From a virus: a stretch of DNA of 64,000 nt. The notes under the pieces were generated by a model. The model was not told the DNA's origin, did not search any database, and saw only the letters and a program-made list of their open reading frames with translations. The stretch's first letter is position 1. Each line of letters opens with the position of its first letter. Both the position numbers and the translations under genes were made by a program. Of the stretch, positions 41,473 to 48,519 are shown piece by piece. The DNA is taken from positions 19,560 through 83,559 of the IMG/VR virus record IMGVR_UViG_3300045974_000167. One strand, 5' to 3'.

Positions 41473-41696
41473 AACCCTGCACCCATTCTGCGATGGAAGC
41501 GCGTGAGGCATACGCAGTTGGCGTGTGCCCAAACTGTCTTGAGGCAGATATTGCCTTTCTGCGGGCTGCACTAGCGGACAAGGAAATGGAGATCGACGTT
41601 CTGCGGCGCTACGGAAACAAAGACTGTACTAGACAGGCGGATGAGGAGATAGCTAAGACTCGCGTAGAGAACTTGCGTGCCCGCTTCGGGAGGTAG
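41469..41696 (+). CDS. Small Cys-rich helical protein
   Basis: This protein of 75 residues has CTHSAMEAREAYAVGVCPNC and a coiled-coil tail. The four-base overlap with the previous gene fixes the start. Confidence 0.6.
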   Translation: MKPCTHSAMEAREAYAVGVCPNCLEADIAFLRAALADKEMEIDVLRRYGNKDCTRQADEEIAKTRVENLRARFGR

Positions 41697-41702
41697 GGAC
41701 TT

Positions 41703-41858
41703 ATGACCACCAAAGCTAGGCCCCTCGTTACCAAGGTTCGTTGTATGTGGTGTCCTGCTGGGCATGGAGGAAAGAATACTGTTCTGTGTAAGCACTGCGG
41801 GAACACCGGGTTAACCGACCATGTTCCTTCGTGGAATAAGGCAAAAGGTAAAAAATGA
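41703..41858 (+). CDS. Small zinc-ribbon protein
   Basis: This 51-residue protein has CMWCPAGHGG and CKHCGNTG. GGGAGG precedes ATG 41703 at nine bases and the stop overlaps the next start (ATGA). Confidence 0.65.
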   Translation: MTTKARPLVTKVRCMWCPAGHGGKNTVLCKHCGNTGLTDHVPSWNKAKGKK

Positions 41859-42070
41859 AAACGCATATCGAGCTTCCGGAAGTGAACGAGTATTTCTGCC
41901 GTTCTATTCCGTATGGAACCCAAGCCCATATCTCCTACGAGCAGTTCCTAGCTACCGTAAACAAGGGATCCATCAGCGGGCGACTGTCCAGCCGCCCCAG
42001 CAGCAACGTCATAGTACCCTACTGCATCACTTGTCTTAGGCTGGCGAAGGCTCGATGCTACTCTAGCTGA
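41855..42070 (+). CDS. Unknown small protein
   Basis: This protein of 71 residues ends with a Cys-rich PYCITCLRLAKARCYSS. No family recognised. Confidence 0.55.
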   Translation: MKTHIELPEVNEYFCRSIPYGTQAHISYEQFLATVNKGSISGRLSSRPSSNVIVPYCITCLRLAKARCYSS

Positions 42071-42155
42071 CACGCCCCAAATGATACTTCGCACTCCCAA
42101 GGGAAATGTGCGAATGTCAAATCATTGATGCGGTGAAACCCCATGGAGGGATTTA

Positions 42156-42512
42156 ATGCTGACATACGCTGGGATGTCGTTCATGCCCCACCCACGGGGC
42201 GGGTACATGAAGTACATCTGCGAATCCCCGTCTGGGAATTCCTATACTCTGTCCCTAGACCCCAACTGGAAGGGGGCACGTTGTTCCTGCCCTGGAGCGA
42301 TTCATCATCACGACCGGGTGTGTAAGCACGTTAGAGCATTCAACGAGATGATGGCCTCCAATAACATGAATACCGCTGTAGCTGTGGCGGCAATCATGCA
42401 GCACGAGACTATGGATAATGTTAGCGAGGAGGCCAGCGAGATTAGTGACATTTCCAATACCAATCGCCCCGCCCCTGTGGTAAGTGACTACCTCAAGAAG
42501 TTGGGATTCTAA
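42156..42512 (+). CDS. SWIM-type zinc-finger protein
   Basis: This protein of 118 residues has CSCPGAIHHHDRVCKHVRAF, the C-x-C-x(n)-C-x-H pattern of SWIM zinc fingers, preceded by typical strands (YTLSLDP). SWIM domains bind DNA or proteins. It follows the CCATGGAGGGA leader and lies just before the tRNA cluster. The upstream gap carries an inverted repeat TTCGCAC...GTGCGAA (42082-42115). Confidence 0.75.
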   Translation: MLTYAGMSFMPHPRGGYMKYICESPSGNSYTLSLDPNWKGARCSCPGAIHHHDRVCKHVRAFNEMMASNNMNTAVAVAAIMQHETMDNVSEEASEISDISNTNRPAPVVSDYLKKLGF

Positions 42513-42517
42513 CTCAC

Positions 42518-42599
42518 GGTGTCCTGGCGGAAATGGTAGACGCGCTAGCCTTAGGAGCTAGTGCCGAAAGGCGTGAGGGTTCGATTCCCTCGGACACTA
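42518..42599 (+). tRNA. tRNA-Leu (anticodon TAG)
   Basis: A full cloverleaf with long variable arm. Acceptor GGTGTCC pairs with GGACACT, and the anticodon loop CTTAGGA gives TAG (42552-42554), reading CUA. CCA is not encoded. Confidence 0.92.
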
Positions 42600-42605
42600 C
42601 TTCAC

Positions 42606-42687
42606 GGGACTGTGGCGAAACTGGTAGACGCATGGGACTTAAAATCCCCCGCCGAAAGGCATCCCGGTTCGATTCCGGGCAGTCCTA
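42606..42687 (+). tRNA. tRNA-Leu (anticodon TAA)
   Basis: The acceptor GGGACTG pairs with CAGTCCT. The loop CTTAAAA gives anticodon TAA (42640-42642), reading UUA. Long variable arm; CCA is not encoded. Confidence 0.92.
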
Positions 42688-42691
42688 TCTT

Positions 42692-42767
42692 GCCTCCATA
42701 GCTCAGTTGGTAGAGCAGCGGGCTTTTAACCCGTTGGTCGTAGGTTCAAATCCTACTGGGGGTACCA
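42692..42767 (+). tRNA. tRNA-Lys (anticodon TTT)
   Basis: The loop CTTTTAA gives anticodon TTT (42725-42727), reading AAA. The acceptor is slightly imperfect with two G-U pairs. CCA is encoded. Confidence 0.92.
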
Positions 42768-42773
42768 TTTTTC

Positions 42774-42848
42774 AGTCCCTTAGCTCAGAGGTAGAGCGAG
42801 GCCCTTACAAGGCTTAGGTCGTCGGTTCGATCCCGACAGGGGCTACCA
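42774..42848 (+). tRNA. tRNA-Val (anticodon TAC)
   Basis: The loop CTTACAA gives anticodon TAC (42806-42808), reading GUA. The acceptor AGTCCCT pairs with AGGGGCT. CCA is encoded. Confidence 0.92.
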
Positions 42849-42850
42849 GT

Positions 42851-42864
42851 TGCAATCGATTGCA
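42851..42864 (+). repeat. Perfect palindrome copy after tRNA cluster
   Basis: A perfect TGCAATCGATTGCA lies three bases after the last tRNA. Confidence 0.88.
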
Positions 42865-42900
42865 GATGTAGGTTAATAGTAGTCAAACCGGTGAGAACAT

Positions 42901-43224
42901 ATGGGGGTCACCTTGATTCGTGTGATAGATAAACCCGTAGTTGTCGATGAACCCGCCGTAGTTGCACAGTCCTCCGTACATTACGACGAGCCCTCCGAGG
43001 ATATCCCAGCACACCCCTGCACGCATAATAACCTCATGCGTGTCAAGATGTTCGCTGGAGAATCTGTAGAGGAAGTAGAGGAAAAGGTCAATGCGTGGCT
43101 TTTTAAGCACTTCATTGTCAGCCCCCTCGCTATCAAGATGTCGGCGCGTCCTGGGATGATTGCTGTCCTGATTCAATACGAGTACGACCACGTTCCCAAG
43201 AAGAAGGGCGAGGATGAGGACTGA
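42901..43224 (+). CDS. Unknown acidic/basic mixed protein
   Basis: This protein of 107 residues has a ferredoxin-like alternation (RVKMFAGESVEEVEEKVNAW). GGTGAG precedes ATG 42901. No function known. Confidence 0.62.
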   Translation: MGVTLIRVIDKPVVVDEPAVVAQSSVHYDEPSEDIPAHPCTHNNLMRVKMFAGESVEEVEEKVNAWLFKHFIVSPLAIKMSARPGMIAVLIQYEYDHVPKKKGEDED

Positions 43225-43240
43225 CGCCCCAAACGGCGGC

Positions 43241-43269
43241 TTGCACCCCGGAGATACATCCTCTATTGT
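43241..43269 (+). promoter_or_regulatory. Class A promoter
   Basis: TTGCAC (43241-43246), 17 bases, TATTGT (43264-43269), preceded by the ACGCCCCAAA motif and followed by the CCATGGAGGGA leader. Confidence 0.75.
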
Positions 43270-43306
43270 CGCATCATCGACACGGCGCAAACACCATGGA
43301 GGGAAA

Positions 43307-43516
43307 ATGCCAGAACCGATGAAGCTCTCGATTAACATTGACGCGCAGGTTCGTCAGTTGGGGGAGCGGGAGTTTGAATGCTCTGTCGTGCTCACAGGTG
43401 ACACCGGCAAGCCGCATCCCGTGCTAGTTACGCGGCGCGGCGGTTCTGCTGGACAGGCTCTTTCGATTGCTGTATCTTGGGCGTTCGACTACGTTAAGAC
43501 CATGGAGGGAACATGA
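43307..43516 (+). CDS. Unknown small protein
   Basis: This protein of 69 residues has beta strands (FECSVVLTGDTGKPHPVLVT) ending in a helix. Leader-dependent start at ATG 43307. Confidence 0.6.
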   Translation: MPEPMKLSINIDAQVRQLGEREFECSVVLTGDTGKPHPVLVTRRGGSAGQALSIAVSWAFDYVKTMEGT

Positions 43517-43728
43517 ACGTTGCTACCTTTGCTGGGTTGTTCACGAATGCGAAGAGGATTGTCTCGCTGATCGGCGTCACCGAGAACAGGATTGATACCG
43601 CCGCCCGACTTCGGAAGATCGCAGGTGACGACCTTCTGATGCTTGACCTGTGCAGGGCGATTGATTCCCTGGACCTGCACCTTCGTACCGCTGGTAATAC
43701 CGACCTTGAAATTACCGTGAAGGAATAA
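43513..43728 (+). CDS. Unknown small helical protein
   Basis: This protein of 71 residues is helical. Its own CCATGGAGGGAAC leader lies inside the end of the previous gene, so it can be translated independently. Confidence 0.62.
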   Translation: MNVATFAGLFTNAKRIVSLIGVTENRIDTAARLRKIAGDDLLMLDLCRAIDSLDLHLRTAGNTDLEITVKE

Positions 43729-43734
43729 CCTTAA

Positions 43735-44094
43735 GGGGGCGAATTAGATTCGACAGATAACGCCAACATGAGATGCGTGCCGTGGTTGGTCAGCAGGCCA
43801 CGTAAAAAGCCGACCAAACGATCAAAGGCCAACGAGCCGATGGTCAGCCTCCGCGCCGTAGCTTAAGCGCGTAGGTTGCGGGGACTACGTGAGCCCCGCC
43901 GTTCTACCGGAAGATCACCCTTGTACCGGCTAGGGCGTAATTACAGGGTGCGGACCTAGGGATTAGAGGCTCGACTAGGAATGCTGTGCAAGAGAGTCCA
44001 TTGTCTGTAACCTGCCCAGGTCTACAGGGACACGCACGTAGTATCTGATGGAAACGTTGTTTGGACCGGGGTGCAATTCCCCGCGCCTCCACCA
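43735..44094 (+). ncRNA. ssrA: tmRNA (transfer-messenger RNA), phage-encoded
   Basis: The 5' end GGGGGCG pairs with CGCCTCC before ACCA at the 3' end, forming the alanine-tRNA-like acceptor. GAATTAGATTCGACAG matches the conserved 5' region, and GGCCACGTAAAAAGCCGACC matches the PK1 region of bacterial tmRNA. The reading frame starting at GCC 43828 encodes the tag ANEPMVSLRAVA and ends in TAA (43864-43866), in the same GCTTAA context as E. coli. The tag ends in AVA rather than LAA. It would rescue stalled ribosomes and tag proteins with a phage-specific peptide. Confidence 0.92.
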
Positions 44095-44099
44095 ATACG

Positions 44100-44247
44100 T
44101 TAGGGGTGGCCCTGCAAAACAGGGCATCGTAAAACCCCCCAGTAGGGTGCGACGCCCTACCTTTACACGGGTCGATGCCTCCTAAGACCCATTCAAATAA
44201 CTCTGGAGGCTTTTAATATGTTCATAGGGACAGGCCACGGCGACTAA
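44100..44247 (+). ncRNA. Structured region after tmRNA with nine-codon ORF
   Basis: Three consecutive hairpins (GCCCTG/CAGGGC near 44110, GTAGGG/CCCTAC near 44153, GGGTC/GACCC at 44169-44190) follow the tmRNA. The last loop presents GCCTCC (44177-44182), complementary to GGAGGC (44205-44210), the ribosome binding site of a nine-codon ORF at 44218-44247 (MFIGTGHGD). This could be a switchable leader. The remaining bases to 44330 show no gene. Confidence 0.4.
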
Positions 44248-44336
44248 TCTACAGCCAATCCGCCTCCCAAAATGCAGAGAGTGGGCCGCTCCGCAGCCAC
44301 TTTAATTACTGGGGAGCTACTTTTCATGGAGGAACG

Positions 44337-44528
44337 ATGGCCGCGCCTATATATCTGAACAAAGACGGGTACTTAGTTAATATGTACGACTGTACCCCTT
44401 GCCCCAAGTGTAAGGACACGCACAGATACCCGTTTCCGCATGTAAATCCTGAGTGTTGTTGCGATGATTGCGGGTTCCGAGAACCTTGGATTCGGTCTAA
44501 CGGACGGCCCGACCCGGAGGAAGTGTGA
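44337..44528 (+). CDS. Small double zinc-ribbon protein
   Basis: This protein of 63 residues has CTPCPKCKDTHRY and CCCDDCGF, a two-knuckle zinc site. GGAGGAACG precedes ATG 44337. Confidence 0.65.
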   Translation: MAAPIYLNKDGYLVNMYDCTPCPKCKDTHRYPFPHVNPECCCDDCGFREPWIRSNGRPDPEEV

Positions 44529-44788
44529 GTGACCCTCACGGCTGTACCGAAGAATCTCCGTGCAGCAACCCCGCGTTGCGTTGGGTTCACTCCGACCGCT
44601 GCCAGATCGGATGCCTGGGTCGCACGGTGAAGGGGCTGAGAGAATTAGCCCGCTCCATCGAGAAGGAACGTAACTCGTTGCTGATAGCTCTACGGGATGC
44701 GTGTATCGGCCACGCTGATGATTGCAAGTGCGCGGGCTGTGCGCTCGCTTTCGCTCCCACCGGGGCACCAGATAAGGAGAAGCCGTGA
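44525..44788 (+). CDS. Small Cys-rich protein
   Basis: This protein of 87 residues has scattered Cys/His (HSDRCQIGCLG and HADDCKCAGC) and a helical middle. GTG start in four-base overlap. Confidence 0.6.
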   Translation: MSDPHGCTEESPCSNPALRWVHSDRCQIGCLGRTVKGLRELARSIEKERNSLLIALRDACIGHADDCKCAGCALAFAPTGAPDKEKP

Positions 44789-45087
44789 GCATCAACGGAA
44801 ACTGCGGTATCTGCGGCGATGAGGTCGTCACAAAGGGACATGCCCAAGTGAGCGAATACTGCGAACGACACGGAGTACACAAGTCAACCTGCATGGATTG
44901 CCCAAACGAAGAGATCAAGCGATTGACCGCCGAGCTTGTCCGTTTTCGTGCAGTTCTGACGAATTCCCTGCGGTTCGCAGGGCACATTGGGAATTGCGAT
45001 TGGGCAGCTAGCACTTGCTCTTGCGGCTACCTAACGTGGAGGACAGACCGCTATCTAGTCCTGACCGGAAACGACGGATCCCGCTAG
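44785..45087 (+). CDS. Cys-rich protein
   Basis: This protein of 100 residues has CGICGDE, CERHGVHKSTCMDC and CDWAASTCSCG clusters, probably two zinc sites. GTG start in overlap with the previous gene. Confidence 0.62.
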   Translation: MSINGNCGICGDEVVTKGHAQVSEYCERHGVHKSTCMDCPNEEIKRLTAELVRFRAVLTNSLRFAGHIGNCDWAASTCSCGYLTWRTDRYLVLTGNDGSR

Positions 45088-45125
45088 CGCAACTGATTGC
45101 AAACCATAGAAACATGCTGTATTGT
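45088..45125 (+). promoter_or_regulatory. Class A promoter built into palindrome
   Basis: In CGCAACTGATTGCA (45088-45101) the right half supplies the -35 box TTGCAA (45097-45102). Seventeen bases later is TATTGT (45120-45125), followed by CAAATCATTG. It fires into a gene-free region. Confidence 0.82.
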
Positions 45126-45540
45126 CAAATCATTGATTGACGGATTCGCCGCGAGAGCATTTCCGAATGCCTCGTTCGCGGGGCAGGGGCCGCTGACCCC
45201 CTGCCCATTATTTACGCTGGGTCATCCCCGAAGGGTGGCGAATGGGCCGGGATAAACCGGGGCGGTGTTAACACTTCCATTCCTCTGGTAAGGAGGAAAT
45301 GCCAACCGAATCAACGGCAGCGTAGCAATCTGGTATTCGGCGGGCGCAGCGAGCCCTTGTGCTCGTTTGCGGTCCTGCTAGGGGCGAGGTTAAGGGGGCT
45401 AGCACTCCTGTTGCCGACCTGCCGGATACCGTTATCTTGGGCACAACGCCCAAGGCGGCGTAGGGCTGTACGTATCCCTCCCCCGGGGCATCGGGCAAGA
45501 GGCATCCGGCATAGCCGTGAACGGCCCTACGCCGCCCATA
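45126..45540 (+). ncRNA. Candidate structured noncoding RNA, about 410 bases
   Basis: No convincing gene lies between this promoter's start and the next promoter. The sequence is GC-rich and densely self-complementary. It has a CGCGAG...CTCGTTCGCG-type stem near 45150, GGGCAGGGG/CCCCCTGCCC near 45185, and CTTGGGC-ACAAC-GCCCAAG (45437-45455). It also has a perfect 13-bp stem GGCGGCGTAGGGC (45454-45466)/GCCCTACGCCGCC (45524-45536) enclosing further hairpins. The location next to tRNAs and tmRNA resembles large ornate phage RNAs (GOLLD, ROOL), but size and sequence do not identify it. A short ATG run at 45299 (MPTESTAA) with AGGAGG is also present. Confidence 0.6.
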
Positions 45541-45543
45541 GAT

Positions 45544-45581
45544 TGAAACTGATTGCAACCCGCAGAACGATGCGGTAACGT
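45544..45581 (+). promoter_or_regulatory. Class A promoter with degenerate palindrome
   Basis: TGAAACTGATTGCA (45544-45557) provides TTGCAA (45553-45558); after 17 bases comes TAACGT (45576-45581) and CAAACTATCG, then the CCATGGAGGGA leader. Confidence 0.8.
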
Positions 45582-45609
45582 CAAACTATCGACGGTCCAT
45601 GGAGGGATT

Positions 45610-45843
45610 GTGCTATCTGAATACGAAAAGCGGGATTACGTCAAGCTCAACGGAACCCGTTGTCCCTACTGCGGGGACGACGATGTTGGCACCTTCCCCC
45701 AGGAAGCGACAGAGGGTCCACGCAAACCTAGCGACCCCCTGGGGTATTGCGACCCGGACGGTTCGCTTAGAATCCTCGCCATGTGCGGCTGCGGCAAGAG
45801 GTGGTACGACGTTTATCGACTCCACACCCTAGAGGAGACATGA
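45610..45843 (+). CDS. Zinc-ribbon protein
   Basis: This protein of 77 residues has CPYCGDDDVG and MCGCGKRWYDVY. GTG 45610 stands at the usual place after CCATGGAGGGATT. Confidence 0.65.
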   Translation: MLSEYEKRDYVKLNGTRCPYCGDDDVGTFPQEATEGPRKPSDPLGYCDPDGSLRILAMCGCGKRWYDVYRLHTLEET

Positions 45844-46043
45844 TGCCCACAAAAATCATTGGGAAGGCGAAAGTCAGCGGCGGCGCAAAGGCGCTTGCTG
45901 TGGTCGAGTACATGATGGCATTGAACCGACTTACTCGTCTTGCTGACGAGATTGAGCGCGGGATGCACGGTTATCTGCCCGGAGGTGTCCTTGGGGATAT
46001 CGCCAAGGACATCCGCACAGTTCTCGAACATAAGGTGCCCTAA
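45843..46043 (+). CDS. Unknown small helical protein
   Basis: This protein of 66 residues; ATG 45843 lies five bases after GAGGAG (ATG 45840 is an alternative). No family recognised. Confidence 0.6.
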   Translation: MPTKIIGKAKVSGGAKALAVVEYMMALNRLTRLADEIERGMHGYLPGGVLGDIAKDIRTVLEHKVP

Positions 46044-46279
46044 TGACCAAGAAACCGGATCTCGTTGAGGTGTGTTCCCGGCTTGAGGGGGAGTTGAAGA
46101 CGGCTCAGATGCTCCACCACCAAGCGGTGTCCGCGCTTATGAAGGTTAGAAATGACCTGCGTAACGCCGAGGAGCGCGTGGAGTTGAAGGAATCCCGCAT
46201 CGTTTCACGAGATAACGAGATAGCCAGATTGCAGAAGGTCATCGTCAACATGGCAAAGACCATGTTCAAAGATGCGTAG
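46043..46279 (+). CDS. Coiled-coil protein
   Basis: This protein of 78 residues is almost wholly a charged coiled coil. One-base overlap with the previous gene. Confidence 0.62.
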   Translation: MTKKPDLVEVCSRLEGELKTAQMLHHQAVSALMKVRNDLRNAEERVELKESRIVSRDNEIARLQKVIVNMAKTMFKDA

Positions 46280-46281
46280 CT

Positions 46282-46536
46282 ATGGGTGAGTGCGTCGGAT
46301 GCGGCTTTTGCTGCAAGAAAGCCATGTGCTCGTTGGGCGTCCACTTGTACGGCATCCATAAAGTATGTCCATCTCTAGTGTTTGAAAACGGGGGGTACTG
46401 GTGTTTGACCGCGAGATCATCAAGCACATTCAGGAAGGAATTGTACGTGGGGGAGGGATGTTGTGCCGGTCTGAACACGGACAGGTTGATAATCATCAGA
46501 GCAAGGAATTCCTCACTCACTTCATCCGCGCTATGA
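46282..46536 (+). CDS. YkgJ-like cysteine-cluster protein
   Basis: This protein of 84 residues has the CVGCGFCCKKAMC start, CPSL, WCLTA and GEGCCAGLN, the cysteine arrangement of YkgJ-type metal-cluster proteins. A second, longer member is encoded at 61918. Function in phages is unknown. Confidence 0.65.
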   Translation: MGECVGCGFCCKKAMCSLGVHLYGIHKVCPSLVFENGGYWCLTARSSSTFRKELYVGEGCCAGLNTDRLIIIRARNSSLTSSAL

Positions 46537-46682
46537 TGGGGATGGCATCAGGGGATGCTGTTGCTCTTGCCATCTATAGCGCCGCCGACCGGTGCGGAAT
46601 GACCAAGAATGAAGCGCATGATCTTGTTAACCACGTTCTACGTAGTCGTAGGTCTGAGTTTCCTCCGGGGTTTATGCCGTAG
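46458..46682 (+). CDS. Unknown small protein overlapping YkgJ gene
   Basis: This protein of about 74 residues; the helical part HFIRAMMGMASGDAVALAIY looks protein-like. ATG 46458 directly follows GGAGGG; GTG 46401 is an alternative that would overlap the upstream gene by 136 bases. Both frames look coding, so the overlap may be real. Confidence 0.5.
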   Translation: MLCRSEHGQVDNHQSKEFLTHFIRAMMGMASGDAVALAIYSAADRCGMTKNEAHDLVNHVLRSRRSEFPPGFMP

Positions 46683-46683
46683 A

Positions 46684-46721
46684 TGAAATCGGTTGCACTC
46701 TGTAGAAACATACCGTATTGT
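46684..46721 (+). promoter_or_regulatory. Class A promoter with degenerate palindrome
   Basis: TGAAATCGGTTGCA (46684-46697) supplies TTGCAC (46693-46698); 17 bases later TATTGT (46716-46721) and CAAATCATTG, then the leader. Nearly identical to the promoter at 45088. Confidence 0.82.
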
Positions 46722-46758
46722 CAAATCATTGCGGCGGTAACAACCCATGGAGGGAACG

Positions 46759-46956
46759 ATGTCTAAAATCCGATGGACGGAAGAGATAAAGAAGTCGGTC
46801 AGGACTCGCATCAAGCGCGGAACTTCCCCCAAGGAACTGAAGCGGAGTTTCTCCGCGATGGTGGATTCCATGTCCTCGCCGGTTTCTGAGGTGGAGTCGC
46901 TCAGGGCGGAACTGCGGCGGCTGCGTGCCCAGCTAAAGTCCAATCCCCGGCCCTAG
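46759..46956 (+). CDS. Small basic helix-turn-helix/coiled-coil protein
   Basis: This protein of 65 residues begins IRWTEEIKKSVRTRIKRGTS, which resembles a transposase-like helix-turn-helix, and ends in a coiled coil. Leader CCATGGAGGGAACG gives ATG 46759. Confidence 0.6.
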   Translation: MSKIRWTEEIKKSVRTRIKRGTSPKELKRSFSAMVDSMSSPVSEVESLRAELRRLRAQLKSNPRP

Positions 46957-46965
46957 GGGTTGCTC

Positions 46966-47268
46966 ATGCTCTCACTCAAAGAGGTGCATGAAGTCAACCT
47001 CGTAGTTCTCAACAACCACTTCGCCCCAGATTTATGTGAGTCGTTGTTCGGCCCGCTGGAATGGGACGAATCCATCATCATGCTGTCCCCGGAGGATAAG
47101 CGTGACGTACTTGACTTGCTTGTGGAGATGGGCGTTTTCCCTTCCAAGGGTCAGGCCCGAAAGAACTGGAAGGGATCGGTCACGATTCCTTCTGGCTTCA
47201 GCGATTTTGCGGGCATCGGGAAGATGAGGCGTAGGTTAACGATATGGAACCCAATGGAGGAAACATGA
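46966..47268 (+). CDS. Unknown protein
   Basis: This protein of 100 residues; ATG 46966 is preferred over TTG 46960 (GGGG upstream). Ends in overlap with the next gene. Confidence 0.58.
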   Translation: MLSLKEVHEVNLVVLNNHFAPDLCESLFGPLEWDESIIMLSPEDKRDVLDLLVEMGVFPSKGQARKNWKGSVTIPSGFSDFAGIGKMRRRLTIWNPMEET

Positions 47269-47474
47269 CGACTGTTGTGAAACCGGAGAAGAGGGCAAAG
47301 GTTCGGCTCGTCGGCGTTGATGGTAACGCCTTCATGCTTATCGGCGTCTGCCGTCAGGCTGGAAAGCGCGCCGGATACACCCCTGAGCAGATCACGGCAT
47401 TTCAGGAAGAGGCGATGTCTGGAGATTACGATCACGTTATCCAGACTTGCATGGATTGGTTCGAGGTTTCGTAA
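47265..47474 (+). CDS. Unknown small protein
   Basis: This protein of 69 residues has a VRLVGVDGNAFMLIGVCRQA start resembling small phage proteins with an ACT-like fold. GGAGGAAAC precedes the ATG. An ACGAGA repeat lies one base after the stop. Confidence 0.65.
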   Translation: MTTVVKPEKRAKVRLVGVDGNAFMLIGVCRQAGKRAGYTPEQITAFQEEAMSGDYDHVIQTCMDWFEVS

Positions 47475-47538
47475 AGCACGAGATCCTGGCGAGCTGGCAG
47501 GAGAGCCCTAGATAGCGTAGTAACTCGAAAGGAATAGT

Positions 47539-47961
47539 ATGCCCGCAGTAGCAAAGATTACTCATCAAGAAGTGCTCCTTGCCCTCAAGAATGTTGGGGC
47601 GTGTGAAGGTCTGCGTAACCAGTTCGTTCGCCGGGTTAAAACGATGGGATTTAAGCGGGCGTATGAATCCCTGATTAAGCGGGTAGGCGGGCGGTACGAG
47701 AAGTACATCAAGTTCGTTAACAGCCCCGACTTTTTCACCAAGCACATGAGCGAGTACACCACAATCGGTAAGCACCAATGGGCGCTGTATGACATCGCAA
47801 CAATCATCGCTAGGATCATTAATCAGGCGGGGATTAAGCGGCCAGATACTTACAACCCCGGCAACGTTAAGAGCATCCTAAAGCACTTCCCGCCCGCCAC
47901 CATGGAGAAGTTGCTGAAGAAGCTCGCTACCGACAAGAACTTGGTTAGGCGGTGGTGGTAG
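47539..47961 (+). CDS. Unknown basic protein
   Basis: This protein of 140 residues is basic and helical. AAAGGAA precedes the ATG. It lies between an ACGAGA repeat and a palindrome. Confidence 0.65.
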   Translation: MPAVAKITHQEVLLALKNVGACEGLRNQFVRRVKTMGFKRAYESLIKRVGGRYEKYIKFVNSPDFFTKHMSEYTTIGKHQWALYDIATIIARIINQAGIKRPDTYNPGNVKSILKHFPPATMEKLLKKLATDKNLVRRWW

Positions 47962-47963
47962 CC

Positions 47964-48019
47964 TGCAATCGATTGCAAAGATGATTGTGCTTGTCAAACG
48001 TAGAATCATGTGCGACCAT
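47964..48019 (+). promoter_or_regulatory. Palindrome and promoter
   Basis: A perfect TGCAATCGATTGCA (47964-47977) lies 13 bases before TTGTCA (47991-47996), followed by 17 bases and GACCAT (48014-48019), then CCATGGAGGGA. Confidence 0.72.
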
Positions 48020-48062
48020 GCACCATCAACGACGCACCAACGGTCCATGGAGGGACTAACCG

Positions 48063-48518
48063 ATGGGCAAAGTCATCATCTTGCAGGGCGTTCCCGGCTC
48101 TGGGAAGTCCACCTACCAGCGCCAGTTCTACCCCGACGCGGAAGTGTTCTCCGCCGACCACTACTTCACGGCTGGGGGACAGTACGACTTCAACCCCAAG
48201 ATGCTGCCCCACGCTCACGGGATGTGCCTGCGCGGGTTCATCAACTGGTGCAAGTCGAACTCGATGTTGAGCAAGAACGTCGCCATCGTGGACAACACGA
48301 ACACCACGGTCACAGAGATCGCACCGTACATGGCGGTGGCGGCGGCGTACAACCACGATGCCGAGATATTCGCCATGATGGTTGCCCCCGAGATCGCCGC
48401 CAAGCGGAACATCCACGGTGTCTCGCAGGGCGCGGTCGAGGGCATGGCACAACGCATCGTCGCCTCACACAAGCAACTGCCCCCCTGGTGGAAGCTCACC
48501 GTCTTCACGGAGTCATAA
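48063..48518 (+). CDS. P-loop kinase (polynucleotide-kinase-like)
   Basis: This protein of 151 residues has GVPGSGKST (about residues 9-17), EVFSADHYF, VAIVDNTNTT and HGVSQGAVEGMAQRI with a final LPPWW, the pattern of small AAA_33/NEDD4BP2-like P-loop kinases. Relatives phosphorylate nucleic-acid ends or small molecules. It starts a transcription unit. Confidence 0.78.
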   Translation: MGKVIILQGVPGSGKSTYQRQFYPDAEVFSADHYFTAGGQYDFNPKMLPHAHGMCLRGFINWCKSNSMLSKNVAIVDNTNTTVTEIAPYMAVAAAYNHDAEIFAMMVAPEIAAKRNIHGVSQGAVEGMAQRIVASHKQLPPWWKLTVFTES

Positions 48519-48519
48519 C

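Noticed and set aside
45240-45320. GAGGAAA-like segment considered as RNase P RNA
   Set aside because: Only a short match; the other universally conserved RNase P segments were not found.
45357-45578. Open frame inside the structured 45.1-45.5 kb region
   Set aside because: No ribosome binding site; Arg/Pro/Leu-rich translation typical of GC-rich noncoding sequence; it crosses the next promoter.
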